In this document: in pieces, positions 36,464-45,188 of the stretch
Position numbering within the stretch: the stretch's first letter is position 1
Layout: each line of letters begins with the position of its first letter
From: CAYZJB01 sp964478735
GTDB lineage: Bacteria; CLD3; SB21
Length of the DNA: 64,000 nt
Direction of reading: 5' to 3'
NCBI GenBank assembly: GCA_964478735.1
Contig: CAYZJB010000003.1
Span: 1-64,000 of the forward strand
Position numbers and translations under genes: made by a program
Notes under the pieces: model-generated
The model's input: the letters and a program-made list of their open reading frames with translations, nothing else
Database searches by the model: none
Told to the model about the DNA's origin: nothing

Positions 36464-38283
36464 CAATCGAGTACAAACTCCTTCATCCATTCTTTATTAT
36501 CGACAACTTTCGGTTGATCGGACTTGCTCAGAAGAAAATTATCCAGGACAAGATAGTCCATTTCCGTGCGCATAAAACATCGATATGCGTCCTGGGGGGA
36601 ACAGACGATCGGTTCGCCACGGACGTTGAACGACGTGTTCACAATGACCGGACATCCCGTTTTTTCATAGAACTTGTGCAAGAGTTCGTAAAATCGGCCG
36701 TGCCGCTCACGATCGACGGTCTGCAGTCGGGCCGAATAATCGACGTGCGTCACGGCGGGAATCGACGATCGTGGAACGTTTAATTTTTCTATTCCAAATA
36801 ATCGCTGCTGATCGGCCGTCATCGGGATTCTGTGCCGGTGCAATACATCGGCAACGAGAAGCATGTACGGACTATCCGCGTCGATGTCAAAATACTCACC
36901 GACGCACTCCCGAAGAACACACGGGGCGAAAGGGCGAAACGATTCCCGATACTTGATTTTCAGGTTCATGACCGACTGCATTCGGGTTGAACGCGCATCC
37001 CCGATGATACTGCGGGCGCCGAGGGCGCGGGGTCCGAATTCCATTCGTCCGTAAAACCAACCGATTACATTTTCCTGCGCCAGCAGTTCGGCCACTTGAT
37101 CGACGAGTTCGGCGTTCGACAATTTTTGGTGTGGGATGTTTTGTGCGTTTAAAAACGCTGCGATTTCTTCCGGGTCATATTCCGTACCCAGATAAGAGGC
37201 CGATTGTCGGTCGTTTCGGTTATCGCTGATGCGGGGCTGTCGCAAGATTTGATGCCAGGCAAACAAAGCGGCGCCAAGCGCGCTGCCAGCGTCGCCGGCG
37301 GCCGGTTGAATCCAGATGTCGTCAAAGATCCGCTCTTTCAAAATCTTACCATTGGCTACGCAGTTCAATGCAACGCCGCCGGCCAGACAGAGCCGAGATT
37401 GTCCCGTGACCTTCCTAACATGACGCGCCAGTTTTAACATGATGTCTTCGGTTACGACCTGAATACTTCGCGCGAGATCCATTTCCCGCTGCGTCAATAG
37501 GGATTCGGGCTTACGCGGAGGCCCGCCAAAGAGCTCATGAAAGCGTTCATGGGTCATTGTCAAACCGGAAGCATAATTGAAATAACGCATATTGAGACGG
37601 AACGAACCGTCATCCTTGACGTCGATCAGATGATCGTAGATGAGTTGCACGTATTTCGGTTCGCCGTAAGGAGCCAGTCCCATGACTTTATATTCGCCGC
37701 TGTTGACTTTAAATCCTGTATAGTACGTGAACGCCGAATAGAGCAGTCCAAGGGAATGGGGGAAGTGAATTTCCGACTGCAGGTCAATCGTGTTCGATTG
37801 CCCCGTACCAAAACTGGTCGTCGTCCATTCTCCCACGCCGTCGATCGTCAGAATGGCCGCCGAGTCATAGGGTGATGGAAAAAAGGCCGCCGCTGCGTGC
37901 GATTCGTGATGTTCGGGATAGAGAATTTTGCCTCGAAAACCGTCCAGCTCACGCATAATAAGGTCCGGCATCCACAGTTTCTTGCGTATCCACTGCGGCA
38001 TCGCCTTGAGAAAGCTGTTCAGCCCTTGTGGGGCATAAGTAAAATAGGTCTGCAAGAGACGCTCAAATTTGACAAAAGGTTTCTCGTAAAACGCGACATA
38101 ATCGATGTCCGATGCACGCAAACTGGCATGACCGAGGCAAAAAGCGATCGCATTTTTTGGAAAATCATCGTCATGTTTTTTCCGGGTAAAACGCTCCTCC
38201 TGAGCGGCGGCAACGATTTGACCGTCCTGCACGAGAGCGGCGGCGGAGTCATGGTAATAACATGAAATTCCAAGAATGTTCAT
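36463..38283 (-). CDS. Carbamoyltransferase 1 (NodU/CmcH family)
   Basis: 606 residues. The N-terminal Kae1-like domain makes carbamoyl-adenylate from carbamoyl phosphate and ATP: MNILGISCYYHDSAAAL, EERFTRKKHD, metal-ligand HESHAAAAF and ILTIDGVGEW. GGVALNCVANGKIL and FGPRALGARSIIGD belong to the nucleotide site. The C-terminal domain (VNTSFNVRGEPIV) completes the enzyme. It would transfer a carbamoyl group to a hydroxyl, here probably of a surface glycan. Overlaps the Wzi-like gene by 4 nt. A second, divergent paralogue lies at 41634-43361. Confidence 0.92.
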   Translation of the reverse strand: MNILGISCYYHDSAAALVQDGQIVAAAQEERFTRKKHDDDFPKNAIAFCLGHASLRASDIDYVAFYEKPFVKFERLLQTYFTYAPQGLNSFLKAMPQWIRKKLWMPDLIMRELDGFRGKILYPEHHESHAAAAFFPSPYDSAAILTIDGVGEWTTTSFGTGQSNTIDLQSEIHFPHSLGLLYSAFTYYTGFKVNSGEYKVMGLAPYGEPKYVQLIYDHLIDVKDDGSFRLNMRYFNYASGLTMTHERFHELFGGPPRKPESLLTQREMDLARSIQVVTEDIMLKLARHVRKVTGQSRLCLAGGVALNCVANGKILKERIFDDIWIQPAAGDAGSALGAALFAWHQILRQPRISDNRNDRQSASYLGTEYDPEEIAAFLNAQNIPHQKLSNAELVDQVAELLAQENVIGWFYGRMEFGPRALGARSIIGDARSTRMQSVMNLKIKYRESFRPFAPCVLRECVGEYFDIDADSPYMLLVADVLHRHRIPMTADQQRLFGIEKLNVPRSSIPAVTHVDYSARLQTVDRERHGRFYELLHKFYEKTGCPVIVNTSFNVRGEPIVCSPQDAYRCFMRTEMDYLVLDNFLLSKSDQPKVVDNKEWMKEFVLD

Positions 38284-39779
38284 AGATCTCTAAATGGATG
38301 CCACCACGAATAGCGGACCGTCAGTTGAGCGGCAATTTCCATAGAACGGCCCGTGACGTGGTTTTTGTTGCGGATAAAATTAAACATGACCGCCGCTTGG
38401 GCATCGAACGAATAATTCGGCTGATACAACGCACGCCATGCAGAAGTCAGTGTTTTTTGTACGACGCCCGACGGGTACGTCGGGGATTTTACAAACGTCG
38501 AATCGTCAAAATCATGGGACACCAATCGCCGTTGTCCCTGCCGGCGGTACGACCATTCGGTTTCAAAAAGCCATGAAGAAACGCCAAGATACGTCAACGA
38601 CAATGCCACTTGATCACCGTCATTATACGGCCAGCCGAGTCCCCGGTCACGATACGTGTACGACTGCCACGGTCGTTTCGATTTCACGTTGTACGTGTGA
38701 GTACCCAGACGCGAGTAAAATATTTCCACGCGACTTTGTTTAACCGCGACGTCGTGCAGCGTGACGGAACACGCCCACCCGAGCCGATGCGGAGAGGTTT
38801 CCGTATTGGGGGGAGGGTCGCCCGGACCGTCAAGAATAAAATCGTCGATCAGAAACTGGAAACGCGTGATGACGCGGCGCGTGGGCCATACCGCGTCGAT
38901 GGAAATATTTTCATTGGCCTCCTTCTTGTCGTTCAGCTGGGCGTCGGCGAACAGCGTGAAGGGGTTCAGATATGCGAAATCGATGTGTTGCCCCGGATTT
39001 CCATAGACGACGGTTTCCGACAATCCCAATTGAATTCCGCGAGGAAATACAATATCCAGTCGGTGTCCAGTCGCAAAACGTCTTGCACCGGCAATGTCAT
39101 CTAGCTGAGCCACAAAGGAGCGGAATGCAATGCGCTTCGACCGAAACCCGGTTCCAATTTTGTCAAACGAATACGGATTTGAGGAAACAATAAGACTCCG
39201 GTCAAATGGCCCCCAGTTTTCCGAAAACCTGCCGATGTACGCAAAGAGATGACGCGTATGGAAGAAACCGACGGCATCTTCCATCCGTGCACCGAAATAT
39301 CGTGAATGACGGCCATCGTACGTCGTGTCGTCGATCAACGAACCATCGATGCGCCCACGGGCACTGAACGTAAAATACGGCATGACGTGCTCAACCGAAA
39401 TGTCCGTTCGTCCGTCAAAATCCGATTTGCTGTCCACGACCGAAAAATCGGATGCTGCGGAAGCACCGATTCGAGTCGTAGCGGTTTCATCGAGGTGCTC
39501 GAATTCGACACGAAACTCACGCCGAAGCAATTGAACCCATGCGCGTTCGGCCGAATCCAGGTTTTCTTCATTCAAGCGAGCCAATGCCTGTGCGACATCG
39601 TACCGATTCAACGGGCGCATCGACCACGGGAGGCTCTCCAACAGTCCACGCTCCTGGAGAAGGTCGATGTACCGGTAACTCCAGTGACCCACGGGAAGCA
39701 GGGCGAAACGTTCCTGGGAAAAGGCGCCGTGAACCGCACCCGTAATCATCGTTAGAACCAATAGTCGTCGGATCATCAC
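38280..39779 (-). CDS. Wzi-like capsule assembly outer-membrane protein
   Basis: 499 residues. Signal peptide 1-21 (MMIRRLLVLTMITGAVHG, then AFSQ). N-terminal SLH-like helical part (GHWSYRYIDLLQERGLLESLP...NRYDVAQALARL), then an aromatic-rich beta-barrel (YFTFSARGRIDG, FENWGPFDRSLIVSS, FAYLNPFTLF, YTYRDRGLGWPY). The pattern fits capsule-assembly Wzi-type barrels, which anchor polysaccharide at the cell surface. Location between WecA-like and carbamoyltransferase genes supports this. Confidence 0.7.
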   Translation of the reverse strand: MMIRRLLVLTMITGAVHGAFSQERFALLPVGHWSYRYIDLLQERGLLESLPWSMRPLNRYDVAQALARLNEENLDSAERAWVQLLRREFRVEFEHLDETATTRIGASAASDFSVVDSKSDFDGRTDISVEHVMPYFTFSARGRIDGSLIDDTTYDGRHSRYFGARMEDAVGFFHTRHLFAYIGRFSENWGPFDRSLIVSSNPYSFDKIGTGFRSKRIAFRSFVAQLDDIAGARRFATGHRLDIVFPRGIQLGLSETVVYGNPGQHIDFAYLNPFTLFADAQLNDKKEANENISIDAVWPTRRVITRFQFLIDDFILDGPGDPPPNTETSPHRLGWACSVTLHDVAVKQSRVEIFYSRLGTHTYNVKSKRPWQSYTYRDRGLGWPYNDGDQVALSLTYLGVSSWLFETEWSYRRQGQRRLVSHDFDDSTFVKSPTYPSGVVQKTLTSAWRALYQPNYSFDAQAAVMFNFIRNKNHVTGRSMEIAAQLTVRYSWWHPFRDL

Positions 39780-40858
39780 GCGTCCTGTTTTTCTTCAACT
39801 TCAGTTTCCGACGAACGCGTAGTGGAACGAATGGCCGCGAGAATCCGGACGAACAAAACAATGAACAACGTCACAAAGAACAACACGCCGAGAATAAAAT
39901 TGCTGTAGTGGCTGTAAAACGCATACAGCAGCGCCATGATGCCGAAAAAAAGGCAAATGATGTACAACACGATGACGGTCTTCTGGTGGCTGTATCCGTA
40001 AGACATCAGCAAATGATGAATGTGCTCCCGGTCGGCGACAAAAATGCTGCGGCGGGCTTTCGCGCGCCGAACGATGGCGAGCGCGGTATCGACAATGGGG
40101 TAGCCGAGTGTGATGATCGGAACCACGATGGCAAAGCTGATGGCGGCTTTTTGTGAACTGACCAGACCCAGCGCTGCAATAACGAGTCCGATGAACATGC
40201 TGCCGGAATCGCCCATGAAAATTTTGGCAGGATAGAAATTATGCCTCAAGAAGCCCACCAGTGCTCCCGTCAAACCGATGCTCAACAGGGCCGCATATGC
40301 CTTTCCGAAATAAATACTGATGAGGAAGATCGTCATGGCGATAATCAGCCCGACGCCGGATGCCAGCCCATCCAGTCCGTCAACGAGGTTGATGGCATTG
40401 ATGACGCCGATGACCCAGACGATCGTAAACGGATAACTCCAAAAACCAAGCTCAATGTTCCCGCCGAAAGGATTGGCGATGGCTTCGATATTATAATTGA
40501 ACAACATCAAAATTATAGCGGCGGCTACCTGGCATGCCAGCTTGATCCACGGGCGTATATTGACCACATCATCGATGGCGCCGATCGCGACGATAAAGGT
40601 CGATGCAACCAGCAGTCCGAGCATCTGTATCTCTTTTTCTTCGAAAAGCGACGGGTAGCGGAAGAACGCCATAGCCATTGCCACGCAGAAGCCCGCATAG
40701 ATGGCAAGACCACCGAGACGCGGGATGTCCTTGGTGTGAACCTTTCGAACGTCCGGTTTGTCGACTACGCCGTGACGGAGCAGACGGGACCGGATGAAGG
40801 GTGTCAGAACGATGGAAACGCCAAGCCCGGCGAGAAAAATGATCACATAAGCAAGCAC
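39776..40858 (-). CDS. WecA/TagO-type undecaprenyl-phosphate sugar-1-phosphate transferase
   Basis: 360 residues, about ten transmembrane helices. Starts glycan synthesis by moving a HexNAc-1-phosphate (probably GlcNAc-1-P) from UDP onto undecaprenyl phosphate. Motifs: HTKDIPRLGG (substrate loop), GAIDDVVNIRPW (Asp pair), NAINLVDGLDGLASG, FMGDSGSMFIG (catalytic Asp), DREHIHHLL. GTG start with AGGAG. Genes for MraY-like and WecG-like steps adjacent suggest one pathway. Confidence 0.93.
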   Translation of the reverse strand: MLAYVIIFLAGLGVSIVLTPFIRSRLLRHGVVDKPDVRKVHTKDIPRLGGLAIYAGFCVAMAMAFFRYPSLFEEKEIQMLGLLVASTFIVAIGAIDDVVNIRPWIKLACQVAAAIILMLFNYNIEAIANPFGGNIELGFWSYPFTIVWVIGVINAINLVDGLDGLASGVGLIIAMTIFLISIYFGKAYAALLSIGLTGALVGFLRHNFYPAKIFMGDSGSMFIGLVIAALGLVSSQKAAISFAIVVPIITLGYPIVDTALAIVRRAKARRSIFVADREHIHHLLMSYGYSHQKTVIVLYIICLFFGIMALLYAFYSHYSNFILGVLFFVTLFIVLFVRILAAIRSTTRSSETEVEEKQDA

Positions 40859-40866
40859 TCATTCTC

Positions 40867-41637
40867 CTAATGCTGAAAAGTAAAAAACCGCGCTTTGAGT
40901 ACACGAAACGCAAAGCGAGGCAGCGCCAGCATTCGCGGCGCCCTGAAAGGCTGCTGAAGAAGTCGAAAAAACCACTCCAGGTGTAGATTCAACATCCAGC
41001 GCGGGGGACGGCGAACGGTTCCGGTGATCGCATCAAAACTTCCCCCGACGCCCATCAAGACGGGAATCACGACGCCGGCTGTGCGACAGGCGATTTGAAT
41101 GCGTCGGATCCAGTTTTCCTGTATCAACGCTCCCATACCGACAAAGACAATGTCGGGTCCGGCGCTGACGATTGTCTTCAGAGTCAATTCTTCATCTTCC
41201 CGATTTTTAAAGAAACCCGAGTGGCGCCCGACTATTTTCAGTTTGGGTTCACGCCTGAGCATCTCATTTTGTGCTTGCTGGACAACGGCCTCCGTCGCGC
41301 CGAGAAGATAAATCGAGTACCCTTCCATGGCTGACGTGTGGATGAGTTCCAGCATCAGGTCGCAGCCTGGAATCGGGTCGTGGTGCCGGCCGGAGCGCTG
41401 CCGCATGGCCCATGCAATTCCGAATGCGTCCGGATAGACAAGGTCGGCTTCGCGGATGTGTTCGGACAGTTGTTTTTCTTTTTGGGCGCGGCAGACTTTG
41501 ATGGGGTTAAGCGCCATGACATGATGAGAATCCCGCCGCTCCCGAATCCAAGATGTGACCTGCTCGAGTATGGCAGTACGCGAGAGCGTGGTTGTCGCGA
41601 AACCGAGAACGTCGATCGTTTGTGGGCCGGGCATCAT
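40867..41637 (-). CDS. WecG/TagA/CpsF family glycosyltransferase
   Basis: 256 residues from ATG 41637 (ATG 41634 also possible), overlapping carbamoyltransferase 2. The family adds the second sugar (ManNAc or ManNAcA) to the lipid-linked HexNAc made by WecA/TagO. Motifs: ALNPIKVCRAQ, DLVYPDAFGIAWA (catalytic Asp), GYSIYLLGATEAVV, IVFVGMGALIQENWI, VLMGVGGSFDAITGTVRRPP. Together with the WecA-like gene it gives the first two steps of a glycan primer. Confidence 0.9.
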   Translation of the reverse strand: MMPGPQTIDVLGFATTTLSRTAILEQVTSWIRERRDSHHVMALNPIKVCRAQKEKQLSEHIREADLVYPDAFGIAWAMRQRSGRHHDPIPGCDLMLELIHTSAMEGYSIYLLGATEAVVQQAQNEMLRREPKLKIVGRHSGFFKNREDEELTLKTIVSAGPDIVFVGMGALIQENWIRRIQIACRTAGVVIPVLMGVGGSFDAITGTVRRPPRWMLNLHLEWFFRLLQQPFRAPRMLALPRFAFRVLKARFFTFQH

Positions 41638-43361
41638 CGGGTTCGGTGATTCCAATCCATTTCGACAAGAAAAGGGCCGATGGCCAGTGCGTCCAGCCGG
41701 CTTTGTTCGAATGCAGAAATCGCTTCACCCGGAGTTCTCACGATCGGTTCCTCATGCATGTTAAAGCTTGTATTGACCAGAATGGCATGTCCCGTGCGAC
41801 GATTATATTCGTTTAACACCTTGTAATACGACGGATTGATGGTTTCTGTCACGATTTGTGGTCGTGCCGTATGATCGACGTGAGTAATGGCCGGGGCCTC
41901 CATGGCGCATTTATCCGTAACGTCGTAGGTAAGCGTCATGAATTGTGCCGAGTATGAATGAGCGGCATCAAACCCTTTGAGATATTCGCCGGCATGATTT
42001 TCCATGACGACCGGAGCAAAGGGCATGAATTCCGTGCGATTGAGCTGTTCATTGAGCCAATGGTTGACGGATCGGTCGCCGCAGTGATAAAGGATGGAGC
42101 GATTGCCGAGCGCCCGCGGACCGTACTCCATTTTACCGTCAAAACGGGCAACGATTTTTTTATCGGCGAGCAATCGCGCCATTTCCGTCTCAATCGACGC
42201 CGGCCGCGAAAAGGGCAGTTGTGCCTCCCGGAGCGCCCGTTCGATATCGGTATCGGAGTATTCGGTGCCCCAGTAGACGTTGGTCATTCGGTAAGGCAGA
42301 TAGCCGCGGTGGCGCCGGGCGTATCTTTCCAGCGCAGCGCCGGCAGCCAATCCGCCATCTCCCATATTGGGGAATATAAAAACTTCTTCGGCGCCCGTTG
42401 TTCTCCAGATTTCCTGATTGAGCTTCACATTAGCAAACACACCGCCCGCGAGCGCAATCCGTTTAGCTCCCGTCCGCAGGACGGCGTCTTTGACAAATCG
42501 TGTGATCAAATCTTCAAAATGACGCTGAATTCCGGCGGCGATGTCTTCTTTGGTGAAATTCTGCAGCTGTTTTTCCAAAAGCCGAATTTCGGCCTGCAGC
42601 CAGCCGCCTTTATTGATAAACGAAAACCGTTTGGAGTCATAACGGATCCGTCTGGCAAAAACAGGCAGAGTCGATTCGGGATTGCCGTACGCGGCAAGAC
42701 CCGTCACCTTTCCTTCGTGGCGTAGCGCGGTAAATCCCAACAAGTGGGTGACGTAACAGTAGTAAAATCCAGGGGAATGATACGCCGGGATCGAGTGGAT
42801 CAAAGACAATTGTCCCTGATCGGGTGTATACATGCGCGAACAGTAGCCGTCTCCGCTGGCATCGAGCGTGATCGTCAGGGCATCCGGCCAGCCGCTCGTA
42901 TAATACGCCGAGGCCGCATGCGAAAGGTGGTGGTCGACAAATTCAATAGGTGCGGTAATTCCAACCTCACGAAGTTTTTGCTGAATCTCATTCGTTCCAC
43001 GGAAGATCGACGTTTGAAATACGCGGCGCGTTGCTTTAGTTCCCAGGTCGGTTCCCATCAGCAGGCCGGTGATCGGCGTTTTACTCATCTCGGCAAAAAA
43101 CGTCCGGAAAAACCCGACGGACTCGTAACCGAACTCCAACGGTTTGGCGCGCGTTGAACTCGTTCCGGCCACCGCCACGAGGTCGATATCGGAGGGACGC
43201 AATCCGGACAATCGAATGACTTCGGCGGTCGACAGATCAGGGTATCCCCAGTACATTTTTTGACGGTTGAGCCGTTCCTCGTTGATCGCGGTAATGATCT
43301 TGCCGTCGGAAATAATCGCCGCACCGGCATCATGTCCGGTGCTCAAGCCCAGTATATTCAT
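41634..43361 (-). CDS. Carbamoyltransferase 2 (NodU/CmcH family)
   Basis: 575 residues from ATG 43361 (MNILGLSTGHDAGAAI). Upstream in-frame codons exist but overlap the neighbouring gene. Kae1-like domain: EERLNRQK, VDHHLSHAASAYY, LTITLDASGDG, LAGGVFANVKLNQEI, YGPRALGNRSILYH; C-terminal VNTSFNMHEEPIV. It differs clearly from carbamoyltransferase 1 and has the canonical HHLSH ligand set. Two such enzymes in one locus suggest two carbamoylation sites or substrates. Overlaps the toroid gene by 4 nt. Confidence 0.92.
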   Translation of the reverse strand: MNILGLSTGHDAGAAIISDGKIITAINEERLNRQKMYWGYPDLSTAEVIRLSGLRPSDIDLVAVAGTSSTRAKPLEFGYESVGFFRTFFAEMSKTPITGLLMGTDLGTKATRRVFQTSIFRGTNEIQQKLREVGITAPIEFVDHHLSHAASAYYTSGWPDALTITLDASGDGYCSRMYTPDQGQLSLIHSIPAYHSPGFYYCYVTHLLGFTALRHEGKVTGLAAYGNPESTLPVFARRIRYDSKRFSFINKGGWLQAEIRLLEKQLQNFTKEDIAAGIQRHFEDLITRFVKDAVLRTGAKRIALAGGVFANVKLNQEIWRTTGAEEVFIFPNMGDGGLAAGAALERYARRHRGYLPYRMTNVYWGTEYSDTDIERALREAQLPFSRPASIETEMARLLADKKIVARFDGKMEYGPRALGNRSILYHCGDRSVNHWLNEQLNRTEFMPFAPVVMENHAGEYLKGFDAAHSYSAQFMTLTYDVTDKCAMEAPAITHVDHTARPQIVTETINPSYYKVLNEYNRRTGHAILVNTSFNMHEEPIVRTPGEAISAFEQSRLDALAIGPFLVEMDWNHRTR

Positions 43362-44533
43362 GTCGCCGGTCCGTCGCTGTGAAGGGAAAGGAAAGTTGTC
43401 AAAGCGTGATACATCCATGCCTGCGACCATCTCATGTACGGAATACGGTTGGTATAGTGAGGATGCCGTTGAAAATAGAAATAGCCGGCAGGGGATTGCA
43501 TGGTAGACAGCGCCCAGTTCAGGACACTCCGCAGGACCCCAGGGGCCGACGCATGCCACGTCGACAGCGTGGACAGCGCTACGATAGCCTGAGCGGCGCT
43601 GTGAATGTCCAACGGCCATTTACGATCATGGAAATATTTCGGAGAACCGTCGGATTCAAAAAAATTCCTCACATAAAAATCGAGGCCTCGTTCGATGGCC
43701 GGACGAAACGCCTCATCCTTTGTGTAATGATAAACTCGATACATCGATTCAATGACAAAACCCGTGTGAAAACTGTCGATCCACTGTTGGATGTTCGTTT
43801 CCGCATAATGCCATGCCCCGTCGGGCAACTGAAAACGAGCGACATAACTGGCCGATAAACGGGCGGCATCCGCCAACTCGCTTTCTCCCGTATAAGAATA
43901 TACACGGGCGAGCAGGGCGGAACCGAGAATATTGGCGTTGTGAACCCGCAGATTATCGATCGGCGTGTAACTGAAACACCAGCCGTTTTCATCTTCGACT
44001 CGGTTGAGATCATTTAAAATAAAATCGCACACGCTTCGCGCATGATCGAGGTACTGACGGTTGTCGGTGGCTTCAAACGCATCGAGATAACCGTGTGCAA
44101 CGTAAGTGGAGTTGACGATCGTCGGGGTGTAGGCCGGCACGTAAAAAACCCGGCTTTGCCAATCGAAATTATATCCCCAGCACATTCCGGAAAATCCTTT
44201 TGATGAACAGCGAAACAAAAGTGTATCTAAAAAGTCTATGTTTTTCAAATACTTTTGATCGGCTGTCAACTTAAACAACTTGCTGGCCCCCGATAGAAAG
44301 AGACCCAGCCCTTTGGGATTGTAACCTCTGGTTACGCCCAGTACCGGCCTTAAATTCAACGGACAACGTTTTAGAAATTGAATGGTTAGGATTCTGGCCC
44401 ATCGGCTCGGGCGTGTTACAGTCCGCAATAAAGGACTGCAAAGAGCATCGTAACAATCGTAACCTTTGAACTCACGGGACTCGACGTAATCTTCCAAACG
44501 GTGGAGAGCGTCCCGGATCTCCGTATCATTCAT
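43358..44533 (-). CDS. Unknown protein, helical (alpha/alpha) toroid-like
   Basis: 391 residues from ATG 44533; no signal peptide. Repeated paired helices with GYNPKGLGLFLSGASKLF, CSSKGFSGMCWGYNFDWQS, VAHGYLDAFEATDNRQYLDHARSVCDFILNDL, WHYAETNIQQWIDSFHTGFVIESMY, KYFHDRKWPLDIHSAAQAIVAL and YFYFQRHPHYTNRIPYMRW suggest an (alpha/alpha)6 barrel. Related folds include sugar epimerases, glycoside hydrolases and prenyltransferase-like toroids. The many conserved Trp/His/Asp could form a sugar site. I do not recognise the family. Its place between carbamoyltransferase 2 and an acetyltransferase implies glycan modification. Confidence 0.6.
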   Translation of the reverse strand: MNDTEIRDALHRLEDYVESREFKGYDCYDALCSPLLRTVTRPSRWARILTIQFLKRCPLNLRPVLGVTRGYNPKGLGLFLSGASKLFKLTADQKYLKNIDFLDTLLFRCSSKGFSGMCWGYNFDWQSRVFYVPAYTPTIVNSTYVAHGYLDAFEATDNRQYLDHARSVCDFILNDLNRVEDENGWCFSYTPIDNLRVHNANILGSALLARVYSYTGESELADAARLSASYVARFQLPDGAWHYAETNIQQWIDSFHTGFVIESMYRVYHYTKDEAFRPAIERGLDFYVRNFFESDGSPKYFHDRKWPLDIHSAAQAIVALSTLSTWHASAPGVLRSVLNWALSTMQSPAGYFYFQRHPHYTNRIPYMRWSQAWMYHALTTFLSLHSDGPAT

Positions 44534-45188
44534 GGATCGTGGATTTCGTAATTTTTCGAGTTGCCGGAACACCTACGGCAATAGTGTTGGGTTCGAGAGT
44601 CTCCAAGAGCACGGCATTGGCGCCGACTTCGCAGTTGTCGCCGATCGTAATGTTGCCCAGGATTTTCGCGCCGGCCCATAGTTTTACGTTATTGCCGATC
44701 TGTGGTGCGCCCTGACCGGTCGTAACTCCCTGGCAAATCGTACATCGGCTTCCCAGCCTGCTATTTTTTCCAATGACGACGCCGGATCCGTGATAAATGA
44801 ACAATCCATGGCCGATGATGGCGTGCGGCGAAATATCGACCTGGGTCAGAAATTTTGACAACCTCTGAAGAATGTCCGCGAGAATGCCCAGACGATGAAG
44901 TAAAAAGAATCGTGAAAGCCGGTAAAAGAACAACGCCTGCGCGCCGGAATCTCCGCACATGCTTTTCAGATAAAACCTCAAGAACGCCAGGGATTTTCCC
45001 CGAAAACGGCGACGGCTTTTTTGATCTTCGAAAAGAATGAGCAAATCGAATTTAAAATCAAAGCGCGGCCACGGCAATACAACGGCAAGATACAACAATG
45101 TCAAACCGATGATGATGACAGTCCCGGCTGCGACCAGCGGGAGCGCATAAATAACAACGAGGTCCCATACGCCGATGTGCAGTTCCAC
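44526..45188 (-). CDS. Serine O-acetyltransferase-like hexapeptide acetyltransferase
   Basis: 220 residues. An N-terminal membrane helix (VVIYALPLVAAGTVIIIGLTLLYLAVV) is followed by a left-handed beta-helix (DISPHAIIGHGLFIYHGSGVVIGKNSRLGS...GAPQIGNNVKLWAGAKILGNITIGDNCEVGANAVL). CysE itself lacks the membrane helix, so an O-acetylation of a sugar or lipid carrier-linked product is more likely than cysteine synthesis. HGSGVVIG holds the catalytic His. GTG start shares a base with the upstream stop. Confidence 0.78.
   Translation of the reverse strand: MELHIGVWDLVVIYALPLVAAGTVIIIGLTLLYLAVVLPWPRFDFKFDLLILFEDQKSRRRFRGKSLAFLRFYLKSMCGDSGAQALFFYRLSRFFLLHRLGILADILQRLSKFLTQVDISPHAIIGHGLFIYHGSGVVIGKNSRLGSRCTICQGVTTGQGAPQIGNNVKLWAGAKILGNITIGDNCEVGANAVLLETLEPNTIAVGVPATRKITKSTIHE

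Noticed and set aside
43362..43619. Upstream extension of carbamoyltransferase 2
   Set aside because: The extension lies within the neighbouring toroid gene and carries no family motif, while MNILGLSTGHD at 43361 is the conserved start.
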